Part shown: positions 1-8,624 of the stretch, piece after piece
How the letters are laid out: the number at the start of each line of letters is the position of its first letter
How positions within the stretch are numbered: position 1 is the stretch's first letter
The notes under the pieces: generated by a model
What the model was told of the DNA's origin: nothing
Databases searched by the model: none
The model's input: only the letters and a program-made list of their open reading frames with translations
Source: UBA2588 sp002339805
GTDB taxonomy: Bacteria; Chloroflexota; Dehalococcoidia; Lucifugimonadales; UBA3495
NCBI GenBank assembly: GCA_045562555.1
Contig: JBJKVO010000011.1
Span: 62,001 to 126,000, forward strand
DNA: 64,000 bases
Reading direction: 5' to 3'
Position numbers and translations under genes: made by a program

Positions 1-1314
1 GAAGAAAACTTGAGATATGGTAGAGATTACACTTCTCAGCCTATTGAAACTGTCTTTGATTTCTCTATTGATGGTGATTATGCCGGGGCTGTTGAGATGT
101 GTAATGGAATGGGCGCCTGTAGAAAACTTGATGGTTCTATGTGCCCATCTTATATGGCAACTCGTGATGAAGAACATTCCACAAGAGGGCGAGCTAACTT
201 ATTAAGAGCAGCTCTTTCAGGTAATTTGCCTGAGCATGATCTTTCTAGTAAACGCTTGTATGAGTCTTTGGATTTATGTTTGGAGTGCAAAGCTTGTAAA
301 TCCGAATGCCCTTCAGGCGTTGATATGACCAAATTAAAATATGAATTCCTAGATAAGTTTTATGCTAAAAACAGAATGCCACTAAGGAATAAAATTTTTG
401 GAAATATAAATAAGTTCAACAGAATGGGAAGTGCCTTGGCTCCATTAGCTAATTTAATGATGAATAGCTATCCAGGGAAACTTATGGCGAGTCTTGTGTT
501 TGGTGTATCAATGAATCGACAAATGCCTAGATTTGCAAATCAAAGTTTGGGTTCGTGGTTTAATAATCGACCTGCGGATGCTGAAAGTGCTACTAAGGAC
601 ACAGTTGTGTTTTTTAATGACACATTTACTAATTACAATTATCCGGAAGCGGGTAAAGCGGCTATAAAAGTTCTTGAAGCAGCTGGATTTAATGTTGAGC
701 TAGCCGATTCAAGATGTTGTGGAAGGCCTTTAATGTCCAAAGGGTTACTAAAGGAAGCAAAAGCCAATGCTCGCTACAATGTTGATATGTTGCATGCATA
801 TGTTTCACAGGGAATACCTATAGTTGGCTGTGAACCTAGCTGCGTTTTTACTCTTACTGATGAGTACCCAGATTTACTTCAAGATGATAAAGCAAAGCTA
901 ATCGCAGAGAACAGCTTTCTAATAGATGAATTTTTGATTAAGCACATCAAAGATAACGACATTAAATTGGATTTCAAAGAAGATGCTAAAAACATTATAT
1001 TCCACGGTCATTGCCATCAGAAATCTATGATCGGAACACAGTATTCTATGGAGATGCTCAATATGCCTCCAGGATACAAAGCTGAACTGATTAACGCTGG
1101 TTGCTGCGGTATGGCTGGCTCTTTTGGATATGAGAAAGAGCATTACGATATATCTATGAAAATAGGAGGCGAAGGAGTATTTCCTGCGGTGAATGCTAAA
1201 GGTTCAGACTGGGATGTAGCAGTTATGGGTATCTCATGCAGACAACAAATCGAGCATGGGACTGATAGTCATCCTAGGCATATGATTGAAGTGTTCGCAG
1301 ACTCTTTGTCTTAA
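1..1314 (+). CDS. FAD-linked oxidase / Fe-S oxidoreductase, C-terminal part (5' end outside window)
   Basis: Seen: the reading frame is open from the first base, so the gene begins upstream and only its C-terminal half is here. A ferredoxin-like part has CNGMGACRK...CPSY followed by CLECKACKSECPSG, which gives ligands for two 4Fe-4S clusters. It is followed by two cysteine-rich CCG-type segments (SRCCGRPL; GHCHQKS with GCCGMAGSFG). Known: this order is typical of large glycolate/D-lactate-type dehydrogenases in which an N-terminal FAD-binding domain is fused to a GlpC-like Fe-S domain. They oxidise 2-hydroxyacids and pass electrons on at the membrane. Inference: the missing upstream part is the FAD domain; the substrate cannot be told from this half. 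The AcoX-like kinase follows 29 bases downstream on the same strand. Confidence 0.85.
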   Translation, partial: EENLRYGRDYTSQPIETVFDFSIDGDYAGAVEMCNGMGACRKLDGSMCPSYMATRDEEHSTRGRANLLRAALSGNLPEHDLSSKRLYESLDLCLECKACKSECPSGVDMTKLKYEFLDKFYAKNRMPLRNKIFGNINKFNRMGSALAPLANLMMNSYPGKLMASLVFGVSMNRQMPRFANQSLGSWFNNRPADAESATKDTVVFFNDTFTNYNYPEAGKAAIKVLEAAGFNVELADSRCCGRPLMSKGLLKEAKANARYNVDMLHAYVSQGIPIVGCEPSCVFTLTDEYPDLLQDDKAKLIAENSFLIDEFLIKHIKDNDIKLDFKEDAKNIIFHGHCHQKSMIGTQYSMEMLNMPPGYKAELINAGCCGMAGSFGYEKEHYDISMKIGGEGVFPAVNAKGSDWDVAVMGISCRQQIEHGTDSHPRHMIEVFADSLS

Positions 1315-1343
1315 CAAAGAACTTTTCTGAAAAGTTTAGATTG

Positions 1344-2336
1344 ATGGGAACAGTCGGCATCATAGCAAATCCGTATTCCAGCAAGGATATACGGCGTTTG
1401 ACTGGAAGTGCGAGAATCGTTACTGACTGGGAAAAAGTTAATGTCTTGCGCCGTATCATTATTGGCATGCAATCTCTGAAAGTAGACAAGATACTTGCCA
1501 TGAATGATAGTGCTCATTTGATGCAACGGGCGATCAAGCATCCAGGAATATCAATGCCTGTAGAGTTTTTGGATCAACCTGTTATGGGGAATGCCAACGA
1601 TACACTTTTGGCTTCTCAAAAAATGGCGGAAATAGGAATTGATGTGTTGGTTTCTCTTGGTGGGGACGGAACCAATCGGATGATAGCAAAAGGGTATGAC
1701 CAACATACGGTATTGCCTGTATCGACTGGTACAAATAATGTGTTCCCATATGATTTGGAAGGGACTCACATAGGGATATGCGCTGGGCTGATTGCGTCTC
1801 ATAAAGTTGATAAGTCGGATTGCACTGTTCAAAGTAAACAGATATTAGTTACCTTGGAAAATGGCGATAAAGATTTGGCATTAGTAGACTTGGCAATATC
1901 TACCGCAAATTTTGTTGCGTCTAGGGCTATTTGGGATTTTAATGATCTGGACGAGGTGTTCCTAACGCGTTGCGAACTTTTGGACTTGGGGTTGGCTTCA
2001 GTAGGTGCCCGCCTTCATCCTATTGCTGTTGATGAGGATAACGGATTAAGGTACAAGATAGCCAAAACTGCTGTAGCTACCAAGAAAATACTCTCTCCTA
2101 TCGGGCCTGGAACAATACAAGAAGTTTTAGTTTCTGATTGGGGAATCATAGATAAAGGTGAAATCATTACTAGAGACATATCTAGGTGTACGTTGGCTTT
2201 TGATGGAGAACGGGAAATACAAATCACTAAGCCTCAGACAATTCAAATAGAATTGATAAGGAAAGGTCCATTTATAGTGGATGTAGGTTCTTGCTTGAAA
2301 AAAGCTTCTGAACAAGGGAATTTTGATATTGCGTAA
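1344..2336 (+). CDS. ATP-NAD kinase family protein (AcoX-like)
   Basis: About 330 residues. The NAD-kinase-type nucleotide motif LGGDGTNR is followed by a STGTNNVF segment, the pattern of the COG3199/AcoX branch of the NAD kinase superfamily rather than canonical NadK. Known: members are often next to acetoin or 2-oxoacid dehydrogenase genes and their exact substrate is unsettled. I chose the ATG at 1344; an in-frame TTG lies directly before it at 1341, and there is no clear Shine-Dalgarno for either. The gene lies 29 bases after the Fe-S oxidoreductase and 18 bases before the permease, so the three may be co-transcribed. The family is clear, the function in the cell is not. Confidence 0.8.
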   Translation: MGTVGIIANPYSSKDIRRLTGSARIVTDWEKVNVLRRIIIGMQSLKVDKILAMNDSAHLMQRAIKHPGISMPVEFLDQPVMGNANDTLLASQKMAEIGIDVLVSLGGDGTNRMIAKGYDQHTVLPVSTGTNNVFPYDLEGTHIGICAGLIASHKVDKSDCTVQSKQILVTLENGDKDLALVDLAISTANFVASRAIWDFNDLDEVFLTRCELLDLGLASVGARLHPIAVDEDNGLRYKIAKTAVATKKILSPIGPGTIQEVLVSDWGIIDKGEIITRDISRCTLAFDGEREIQITKPQTIQIELIRKGPFIVDVGSCLKKASEQGNFDIA

Positions 2337-2354
2337 AAATAATAGGAATTATAA

Positions 2355-3101
2355 ATGCTAGGAGGAACGGACTTAGTTATATCTCTTTTGGTAGTTTTTA
2401 TGGGTAGTTTAGTCTATTCAACTGTGAGCTTTGGGATGGGATTAGTGATCGTGCCTTTTCTGTTGTTGTTTGTGCTACCTATTGAGGCCGTGATTATAGT
2501 GGATGTTTTGATTGCTATAGTTGCAATCTGCGTCGCATTTGAAGCAAGAAAAGAGATTGTACTCAATAAAACATATGTATTAATTATTGGAGCTGCAGTC
2601 GCAATTCCAATAGGAGCTTACGCTTTAGATGTAACCGACCCAACCGTTTTGAAGTTAGTGATAGGTGGGGCGATAATTATGCTAGGAATCATAAGCCTGC
2701 TAGGAATTAATGTACCTCTCGCCAAGAATAGAATTACTGGTCTTGCTATAGGTTTTGTAACTTATTTATGTATCACTGCTTTGGGGATTGGAGGTCCTTT
2801 ATCTGCATGGTATGCAATCGCTCAGAAATGGTCGGTGAACCAAACCAGGGGCACTCTATCAGCGTATTTCACTGTGGCGAATCTTTTAGCTTTGTTTTGT
2901 TATATCAGTTTAGGCATGGTTACTTCGGACATGTGGCTAAATGTACTTATATTGAGTCCTGCCACAGTGGCAGGGATTTTGGCTTCCCGCCCGCTTGTGA
3001 AACGGCTAAAGTTGAGTACTTTTCGCTACGTTTCGATCACGATCATATTTTTGGGCGGGTTCACCTTGCTATCTAGAGAACTTTATAAATTATTATTTTG
3101 A
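2355..3101 (+). CDS. TauE/SafE family membrane permease
   Basis: A 248-residue, strongly hydrophobic protein with about eight predicted membrane segments. The N-terminal SFGMGLVIVPFLLLF and mid-protein TALGIGGPLSAWYAI repeats are the two glycine-rich signatures of the TauE/SafE/YfcA family. Known: the family contains exporters of sulfite, sulfoacetate and other small anions, but substrates are poorly predictable. AGGA lies 8 bases before the ATG. The gene ends one base before the convergent trxB stop, which leaves no room for a separate terminator. Confidence 0.85.
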   Translation: MLGGTDLVISLLVVFMGSLVYSTVSFGMGLVIVPFLLLFVLPIEAVIIVDVLIAIVAICVAFEARKEIVLNKTYVLIIGAAVAIPIGAYALDVTDPTVLKLVIGGAIIMLGIISLLGINVPLAKNRITGLAIGFVTYLCITALGIGGPLSAWYAIAQKWSVNQTRGTLSAYFTVANLLALFCYISLGMVTSDMWLNVLILSPATVAGILASRPLVKRLKLSTFRYVSITIIFLGGFTLLSRELYKLLF

Positions 3102-3102
3102 T

Positions 3103-4020
3103 TTATTGAAGATCATGGAATGCAGACAGTGCTGCAGTTATCCCATCTCCTACTGCTGTCCCCAATTGCCTAGTGGATTCTGCTCTAATATCTCCGCATG
3201 CATATACTTTAGGTAATTTTGTTCTCATATGTGCGTCAGTGTATACGTGGCCTAGTGCATCCATATCTAGTAATGAACTTATGTATCCTGAATTGGGCTC
3301 GAAACCAACATATATAAATGCAGCGGCGGTAGGATAGTCATACACTTCACCAGTTTTGAGATCTTTAACTCTTGCTGCGGTAAGTAGATCGTCTCCTACG
3401 AATTCTTCAACTACGTGGCTCCAGAGCCATTTGTATTTTGGATTAGCAAAGGCTCTTTCTTGGAGTATTTTAGTAGCTCTAAGCTCATCTCTTCGGTGGA
3501 CGACTGTTACAGAATTCACGATACCAGTGAGATAATTGCTTTCGTCCATAGCCGCATCACCACCACCAATTACCATAACGTCTTGCCCTTTAAAAAAGTT
3601 CCCATCGCATACTGCGCAATAAGAAACTCCTTTTCCTGAAAGTGCATCTTCACCAGGGATACCAAGAGTTTTATGGGATCCTCCAGTAGCTATGATTACA
3701 GCTTTGGCGTGCAAGTCCCCATCATCGGTATGTATTATTTTGGTTTCTTTGTCAAAGTCTGACACTCCTTCAATGGTTGAAAAATCAATTTCTGCGCCAA
3801 ACCTTTCTGCTTGTTGTTGCATATTGGTTGCAAGTTGCTGTCCAGTTTCTCCCTCTGGAAATCCTGGATAATTTTCTATTTCGTCAGTAATTAGTAATTG
3901 CCCTCCGACTCCCAAGTTTTCTAGGACAATTGTTTTAAGCATAGCTCTAGTAGAGTACAGCGCTGCTGATAAGCCAGCAGCTCCTCCGCCTAGAACAACT
4001 ACATCACAAGTTTTAACCAT
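3103..4020 (-). CDS. trxB: thioredoxin reductase
   Basis: 305 residues, the normal length of bacterial low-molecular-weight TrxB. The FAD-binding GGGAAG is at residues 11-16, the redox-active CAVC at 135-138 in the context GVSYCAVCDG, and the NADPH-binding GGGDAA at 152-157. The C-terminal ACGDI...GTAVGDG segment is the FAD-contacting end. It reduces thioredoxin with NADPH in the cytoplasm. A GGTGGA motif about 8 bases upstream supports the ATG at 4020. No thioredoxin gene is nearby; the upstream gene on the same strand is the NAD-epimerase, 32 bases away. Confidence 0.95.
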   Translation of the reverse strand: MVKTCDVVVLGGGAAGLSAALYSTRAMLKTIVLENLGVGGQLLITDEIENYPGFPEGETGQQLATNMQQQAERFGAEIDFSTIEGVSDFDKETKIIHTDDGDLHAKAVIIATGGSHKTLGIPGEDALSGKGVSYCAVCDGNFFKGQDVMVIGGGDAAMDESNYLTGIVNSVTVVHRRDELRATKILQERAFANPKYKWLWSHVVEEFVGDDLLTAARVKDLKTGEVYDYPTAAAFIYVGFEPNSGYISSLLDMDALGHVYTDAHMRTKLPKVYACGDIRAESTRQLGTAVGDGITAALSAFHDLQ

Positions 4021-4052
4021 AATTTAGTTCCACCTCTCTCTCCCTAATAGTA

Positions 4053-4985
4053 TCAAGAATGCGCCTGAATGTATTGTAACGTCTCTTGCAAGCCGTTTTC
4101 AAAGGCAACCTCGGGTTCCCATTCTAATTCTCGTTTGGCTTTAGAGTAATCTAAAGAAATTTCGAAGACGTCCCCCGGTCTAGGTGCTCCTAAGAGCGCT
4201 TCCTTGGCGAAGTCTGTGTGTTCTTTTATAAGATCATAAATTTGGTTCACGCTATACATTACCGATGAGCCAATGTTGTAAACTGTTTGCTTTCCATGTG
4301 ATATCGCCAGCATGTTTGCTTTTACTACATCATGCACACTGACAAAGTCACGCTTCTGTTCTCCGGTTCCATAAATAGTGGGCTGCTTGCCTTCTTGCAT
4401 TAGAGTTGCGAATATAGGGATTACCCCGGCTTCTCCGTTTCCATCTTGTCTAGGCCCGTATACATTTGAATAACGGAGTATACAGTAATTTAGGTTATGT
4501 AATTTATGATACAACTGAATGAATTGCTCTCCTTGGAATTTGGAGACTCCATAGTTTGATATTGGGTGTGCAGGAGTGGATTCATCTACCGGGAGCTCCG
4601 GAGGTTCGCCATAAATAGCGCCCCCTGTCGAAGAGTAAATTAACTTTTTGACCCCATGCTCGTGGCAGTTTTCTACCACTTTCAAAGTACCAAGTACATT
4701 AGTTGATGCATCAAGCATGGGTTTTTGTGATGATATAGCTACACTTGATTGTGCGGCTAGATGAAAGACTAAAGAAGGTTTTTCTTTTTCAAATATAGAA
4801 TCTAGGGTGCCGGAAGTAATATCACCATGCATAAAAATACATTTGGGATTAATATTCTTCAACTGGCCAGAGCTCAAGTCGTCTATGACGACTACTCTCA
4901 TTCCTGTTTCTAGCAGCCGATCAACTAAATGGGAACCGATGAAACCGGCTCCGCCTGTCACAAGTGCAGTATTTTCGTTAGCCAT
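4053..4985 (-). CDS. NAD-dependent nucleotide-sugar epimerase/dehydratase (GalE-like)
   Basis: 310 residues of the extended short-chain dehydrogenase family. The Rossmann motif GGAGFIG is at residues 11-17, the catalytic SST at 118-120, and Tyr145-x3-Lys149 lies in YGVSK. The segment RYSNVYGPRQD is the sugar-nucleotide-binding signature of UDP-glucose 4-epimerase-like enzymes. Likely role: interconversion of UDP-sugars for surface polysaccharide; the exact sugar cannot be assigned. It is divergent from the dehydrogenase gene at 5140. The start lacks a clear Shine-Dalgarno: TATAATA sits directly before the ATG, so translation signals are weak. Confidence 0.85.
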   Translation of the reverse strand: MANENTALVTGGAGFIGSHLVDRLLETGMRVVVIDDLSSGQLKNINPKCIFMHGDITSGTLDSIFEKEKPSLVFHLAAQSSVAISSQKPMLDASTNVLGTLKVVENCHEHGVKKLIYSSTGGAIYGEPPELPVDESTPAHPISNYGVSKFQGEQFIQLYHKLHNLNYCILRYSNVYGPRQDGNGEAGVIPIFATLMQEGKQPTIYGTGEQKRDFVSVHDVVKANMLAISHGKQTVYNIGSSVMYSVNQIYDLIKEHTDFAKEALLGAPRPGDVFEISLDYSKAKRELEWEPEVAFENGLQETLQYIQAHS

Positions 4986-5033
4986 TATTATAGTAGGTCA
5001 TCTGATAATTGTTCTCATCATACATTTGCCTTA

Positions 5034-5054
5034 AAGGTATTTCAATTATACCTT
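5034..5054. repeat. 7-bp dyad with 7-nt spacer in divergent promoter region
   Basis: AAGGTAT and ATACCTT form a perfect inverted repeat around TTCAATT, 17 bases upstream of the -35 box of the dehydrogenase promoter and about 50 bases from the epimerase start. It is placed like an operator shared by the two divergent genes. That role is inference. Confidence 0.35.
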
Positions 5055-5070
5055 AACACTCGTCAGTATC

Positions 5071-5099
5071 TTGCTATTTAACAGGAACGAAAGTATAAA
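5071..5099 (+). promoter_or_regulatory. sigma-70-type promoter for the 3-hydroxyisobutyrate dehydrogenase-like gene
   Basis: TTGCTA (5071-5076) and TATAAA (5094-5099) are separated by 17 bases. The predicted transcript starts near 5106, which leaves about 34 bases of leader before the ATG at 5140. This also argues against the in-frame TTG at 5071 as the start codon. Confidence 0.65.
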
Positions 5100-5139
5100 T
5101 ATAGGATATGATTCTTATGATTGGAATATGGAGGATGTT

Positions 5140-6036
5140 ATGACACAAAAAATAGGGTTTATCGGATTAGGAATAATGGGTAAACCGATGGCTAAAAACC
5201 TTATAGCAGCTGGTTATGAGTTGGTAGTCTTTAATAAGAGTAAGCCAGGAATGGATGAAGTAGGTGCTGCGGGAGCGACTGTAGTAGGTTCCTGCAAAGA
5301 AGTAGGAGAAGCGGCAGACGTAATCATAACAATGCTGCCTGATTCCGCTGATTCAGAATTAGTTATTTTAGGAGAGAACGGGGTATTAGAAGGTGCATCT
5401 AAAGGGAATGTCATTATTGATATGAGTTCTATAGCTCCGCTTGTTTCCCAGAAGATCGAAGCAGAGTGCGCCAAAAAAGGAGTAGATATGCTAGATGCTC
5501 CAGTAAGCGGTGGTGAGCCAGGAGCAATAGAAGGAACTTTGTCTATCATGGTAGGTGGAAAACAGGGTGTATTTGACTGCTGTTTAGACATCATGCAAGT
5601 GATGGGAGCTGCGGTGGTGTTAACGGGTGACATTGGTGCTGGGAACACAACAAAATTAGCGAATCAGATTATTGTCGCAGCAAATATAGAAGCATTGAGT
5701 GAAGCATTTGTGCTAGCTCAGAAAGCAGGCGTAGATCCCGAAAAGGTATTTAATGCAATTAAAGGTGGTTTAGCTGGTAGCAACGTAATGAATGCTAAAG
5801 GGCCTATGATGCTTGATCGTAATTTCAATCCTGGATTTAGGATTAGGCTTCATCAAAAAGATCTAAGGAATGTTTTACAGACTGCGCAAGACCTAAATGT
5901 GCCTCTGCCTGTTACAGCTTTGGTTCAACAAATATTAGGTACTTTAGTTAATGATGGACATGAAGAGCTAGACCATTCAGGAATTCTTAAGTTTGTTGAA
6001 GGTCTTTCTAAGATAGAAGTTAAGAAGCAAAGTTAA
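5140..6036 (+). CDS. 3-hydroxyisobutyrate / 2-hydroxy-3-oxopropionate dehydrogenase family (beta-hydroxyacid dehydrogenase)
   Basis: 298 residues from the ATG at 5140, which has GGAGG 5 bases upstream. The frame is open further up to 5071, but those bases hold the promoter. The N-terminal FIGLGIMGKPMAKNL is the Rossmann motif, LDAPVSGGEPGA the substrate-binding loop, and the TTKLANQ stretch carries the catalytic-type lysine. Known: the family (GarR, MmsB, HibD) reduces or oxidises small beta-hydroxyacids with NAD(P). The substrate here may be tartronate semialdehyde, 3-hydroxyisobutyrate or similar. The gene ends by overlapping the convergent enoyl-CoA hydratase by 4 bases. Confidence 0.88.
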   Translation: MTQKIGFIGLGIMGKPMAKNLIAAGYELVVFNKSKPGMDEVGAAGATVVGSCKEVGEAADVIITMLPDSADSELVILGENGVLEGASKGNVIIDMSSIAPLVSQKIEAECAKKGVDMLDAPVSGGEPGAIEGTLSIMVGGKQGVFDCCLDIMQVMGAAVVLTGDIGAGNTTKLANQIIVAANIEALSEAFVLAQKAGVDPEKVFNAIKGGLAGSNVMNAKGPMMLDRNFNPGFRIRLHQKDLRNVLQTAQDLNVPLPVTALVQQILGTLVNDGHEELDHSGILKFVEGLSKIEVKKQS

Positions 6037-6842
6037 CTATACCGCTGTTTTCTCCATTCTAATGCGGCTTTGAGACCTTCGTCTCGTCGTATTTGATTGT
6101 ACTGTTCCTGTTCTGGAGTCATTGTGGTAGTGAAGTGAGTCATGAGCTCTATGTTGTGATTAATGGTGTTTAAAAACCCCATTCCTTCTAGGGCTCGATT
6201 CACCGCTATTTTGCTCATCTTTACCCCTACTTGAGGGAGTTTGCATATCTTTGCAGCAATTTTCTCACATGTTTCCATCAGTTCTTCGTGAGGAACCACA
6301 CTACCTACTAGCCCCATTTTCTCGGCTTCGTAGGCATCATACATATCACCGGTAAGCAGCATTTCTTTTGCCTTCGCTAAGTTAACGCTATATGGAGTAA
6401 TAAGTAGCGGGGGGCCTATTCCTGAACGAATTTCAGGTTCACCTAACACCGCTTTTTCTGATGCAACTTTGATGTCGCAAATTTGTACTAGCTCACATGC
6501 ACCTGCCAGTGCGTAGCCATTCACTGCTGCAATTACAGGTTTGCTCAGGTTCCATATTTTTAGAAATGTATTGACGTATCCTTGAACAATAGGACGCCAT
6601 TCGTCTGCATCCATATCTTGGGTTTCTCTACTGCCTATATTCAAGTCAAATCCAGCAGAAAAGGCATTCCCAGCTCCAGTTACAATCGCGACTCTTATGT
6701 TTTTGTTTTTTTCAATTGAGTCCAATGCTTCATTCAAACTCGACATAAGTGAAGGATTTAACGCATTGAGTTTACGAGGCCTATTCAAAGTTAAATACGC
6801 TATCCCGTTTTTATTAGTGAAATCTAATCCAGGTAATTCCAT
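6033..6842 (-). CDS. enoyl-CoA hydratase/isomerase family protein
   Basis: 269 residues of the crotonase fold. The oxyanion-hole and CoA-binding segments are visible (NAFSAGFDLN; NGYALAGACELVQICD). Both catalytic-type glutamates are present, in ACELV and in GEPEI, which supports a true hydratase rather than an inert paralogue. It adds water to 2-enoyl-CoA in fatty-acid or aromatic/terpenoid degradation. It is the last gene of a minus-strand run (RraA-like, cyclophilin, this gene) with gaps of 19 and 8 bases. There is no strong ribosome binding site, so translation may be coupled to the upstream gene. Confidence 0.88.
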   Translation of the reverse strand: MELPGLDFTNKNGIAYLTLNRPRKLNALNPSLMSSLNEALDSIEKNKNIRVAIVTGAGNAFSAGFDLNIGSRETQDMDADEWRPIVQGYVNTFLKIWNLSKPVIAAVNGYALAGACELVQICDIKVASEKAVLGEPEIRSGIGPPLLITPYSVNLAKAKEMLLTGDMYDAYEAEKMGLVGSVVPHEELMETCEKIAAKICKLPQVGVKMSKIAVNRALEGMGFLNTINHNIELMTHFTTTMTPEQEQYNQIRRDEGLKAALEWRKQRYS

Positions 6843-6850
6843 TTTAAGTT

Positions 6851-7615
6851 CTACCCTTCGTCTATAGTTATAGTTTCAATTATGATCGGATCTGTAGGTC
6901 TTCCCAAAGTATCTCCGGTTGCGATCGAAATTTCATCTGCTAGTTCCTGACCTTCTACTACGTATCCAAAGATTGTGTGATTGAAGTTAAGATGAGGAGT
7001 TGGGGCGACCGTGATAAAAAATTGACTGCCATTGGTACCTGGCCCAGAATTGGCCATGGCGAGAATCCCTGTGCGATCAAATGTAGTATTTTGTTCTAAT
7101 TCATCTTTGAACTGGTAACCTGGTCCTGCTGTGCCAGTACCAGTCGGATCTCCTCCTTGGATCATGAAGTCAGGTATGACTCTGTGGAAAATTAATCCAT
7201 CGTAAAACCCTTCTTCTGCTAAGAATTTGAAACTACTTACTGTAAGTGGGGCAACGCTCGGTAATAGTTCTATTTTTATATCTCCTACCGGATGACCATC
7301 GAACGCTTCGCCTGATCCATTAGTGACTTTGATAGTCGCGTAATAGGTTTTTGCAGGATCTACGCTGATAGGAGGCACGCATGAATATAGAGGAATAGTT
7401 TGTCCCATCCATTCTGTTTCTGATTTAACTGGTTCTAAACATTCTTCTTCTACAGTTGGCTCTGGGATTGGAGTCTTTGTAGGAATTTGCAAAGCTTCAG
7501 AAGCTTCTGGCGTGGATGATGCTAATTCGTCCACATCAACTTGGCATCCCACTATTAATGTGGCGCCAAGTATAATTAATAGAATATTCAGTACTAACGT
7601 TTTTCGTATTTGCAT
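6851..7615 (-). CDS. lipoprotein peptidyl-prolyl cis-trans isomerase (cyclophilin)
   Basis: 254 residues. The signal peptide ends in IVGC with the lipidated Cys at 24, followed by a Pro/Glu/Thr-rich spacer up to about residue 60. A cyclophilin domain fills the C-terminal two thirds: FHRVIPDFMIQGGDPTG, AMANSGPGTNGSQFFIT and HTIFGYVVEG carry the active-site Arg, Phe, Met, Gln and the substrate groove. Role: prolyl isomerisation of secreted or surface proteins outside the cytoplasmic membrane. It lies between the RraA-like and enoyl-CoA hydratase genes in a tight run, with no obvious functional link to them. Confidence 0.92.
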   Translation of the reverse strand: MQIRKTLVLNILLIILGATLIVGCQVDVDELASSTPEASEALQIPTKTPIPEPTVEEECLEPVKSETEWMGQTIPLYSCVPPISVDPAKTYYATIKVTNGSGEAFDGHPVGDIKIELLPSVAPLTVSSFKFLAEEGFYDGLIFHRVIPDFMIQGGDPTGTGTAGPGYQFKDELEQNTTFDRTGILAMANSGPGTNGSQFFITVAPTPHLNFNHTIFGYVVEGQELADEISIATGDTLGRPTDPIIIETITIDEG

Positions 7616-7634
7616 TGATGTTTTCTCTCTGGAT

Positions 7635-8321
7635 TTAATAAGGTCTTGTTGCTTTTGCCAGTTCTTTTAGCTTTTCAAGTGAGAAATTGCCAGATTGACA
7701 CAATTCAATATTCAATGCTTCATAATCAGCAATTGTTTTCACCATAGCGGCTAGCTCATCGGCTATTTCAAATGGTATGGATGTTACACCATGTTTGTCG
7801 CCGTGCATGAGGTCTCCTGGGTGAACTGTGAGTCCTCCAACAGTCACGGGCTTACCTACGTCTACTAGGTGCACGTATCCATGAGATGGCGCTACATTTG
7901 GTGAGAATAACTGGAATCCTAATGGTCTGACTTCGTCCAAGTCTCTAACAGTGCCATTTGTGGCTACACCTACGCATCCGAGCGCTTTGTGTATGTTTGA
8001 ATTATTTTCTCCCCAATAAGCACCAAACGCTGGGTCGTCGATATCTTGTATAACCACGAATCTTGGAGCAGGGACGGTCTGGATGAAATCCCACCACTCG
8101 TCTCGTGATGCTTGAGGTCCGTGAGGACTTTTCGCACTGATCATGGCTGTCACGGCGTATCCCGCGACTGCAGGAAGGGTAGGTAGCTGACTTCTGATTT
8201 CAGCGCTCATGAATCCTTCAGTTCGAGGTCTTACATCGAAGCCCTCAATAGCGTTACATATGCTAGGAGTGTCTATTTTACTTAATGCTTCCAGAGTTTT
8301 TGCGTCGATAGTTTTGTACAA
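7635..8321 (-). CDS. RraA family protein (4-hydroxy-4-methyl-2-oxoglutarate aldolase-like)
   Basis: 228 residues. ATNGTVRDLDEVRPLGF and PGDLMHGDKHGVTSIP are the two signature stretches of the RraA/HMG-aldolase fold, with the Arg-Asp pair that binds metal and pyruvyl substrate in the aldolases. Known: the family includes pyruvate aldolases, oxaloacetate decarboxylases and the RNase E inhibitor RraA. In this setting, next to CoA-dependent catabolism, an aldolase or decarboxylase is more likely. The start is TTG at 8321 with GAGG 7 bases before it; a nearby ATG at 8327 is out of frame. Confidence 0.82.
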   Translation of the reverse strand: MYKTIDAKTLEALSKIDTPSICNAIEGFDVRPRTEGFMSAEIRSQLPTLPAVAGYAVTAMISAKSPHGPQASRDEWWDFIQTVPAPRFVVIQDIDDPAFGAYWGENNSNIHKALGCVGVATNGTVRDLDEVRPLGFQLFSPNVAPSHGYVHLVDVGKPVTVGGLTVHPGDLMHGDKHGVTSIPFEIADELAAMVKTIADYEALNIELCQSGNFSLEKLKELAKATRPY

Positions 8322-8624
8322 TTCATGACCTCACTGTAGTTAAATATAGGGTTGGGCTTGTTCTGTTCTAAGCCGATTACAATTATAGATTTTCTTGGGT
8401 AACTGCACAACTACTGGATAAAAACATCGATATTCGTAAAGAATTAGCACTTTTGCGTTTTTTTGCTTCGTTTTATGTGTTTGTTATGTCTTCTCGGTGA
8501 TAGAATCAAGTAGTATTCGATGTCTGGAAATGCTCAGACCATTGGTGAACTTATTAATTATTATTATATTTTGAGCTTCCTAGATGAGATACGTTGATAT
8601 TTTATATTCGAGGTATTATCACAC
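8322..8624. other. 303-base divergent intergenic region between the RraA-like gene and xer
   Basis: AT-rich and without a credible small gene. It holds a likely minus-strand promoter (8382-8410) for the RraA-like run and a weak GGCTT/AAGCC hairpin. I found no convincing -35/-10 pair for the plus-strand recombinase gene, although its start has GAGG 11 bases upstream. Confidence 0.6.
8382..8410 (-). promoter_or_regulatory. probable promoter of the RraA-like / cyclophilin / hydratase run
   Basis: Read on the minus strand, TTGTGC (8405-8410) and TATAAT (8382-8387) are 17 bases apart. The -10 is a perfect match, the -35 matches only at TTG. Confidence 0.45.

Noticed and set aside
5214..5648. 144-codon frame opposite the hydroxyacid dehydrogenase
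   Set aside because: Pure antisense of a well-recognised enzyme, no start signals.
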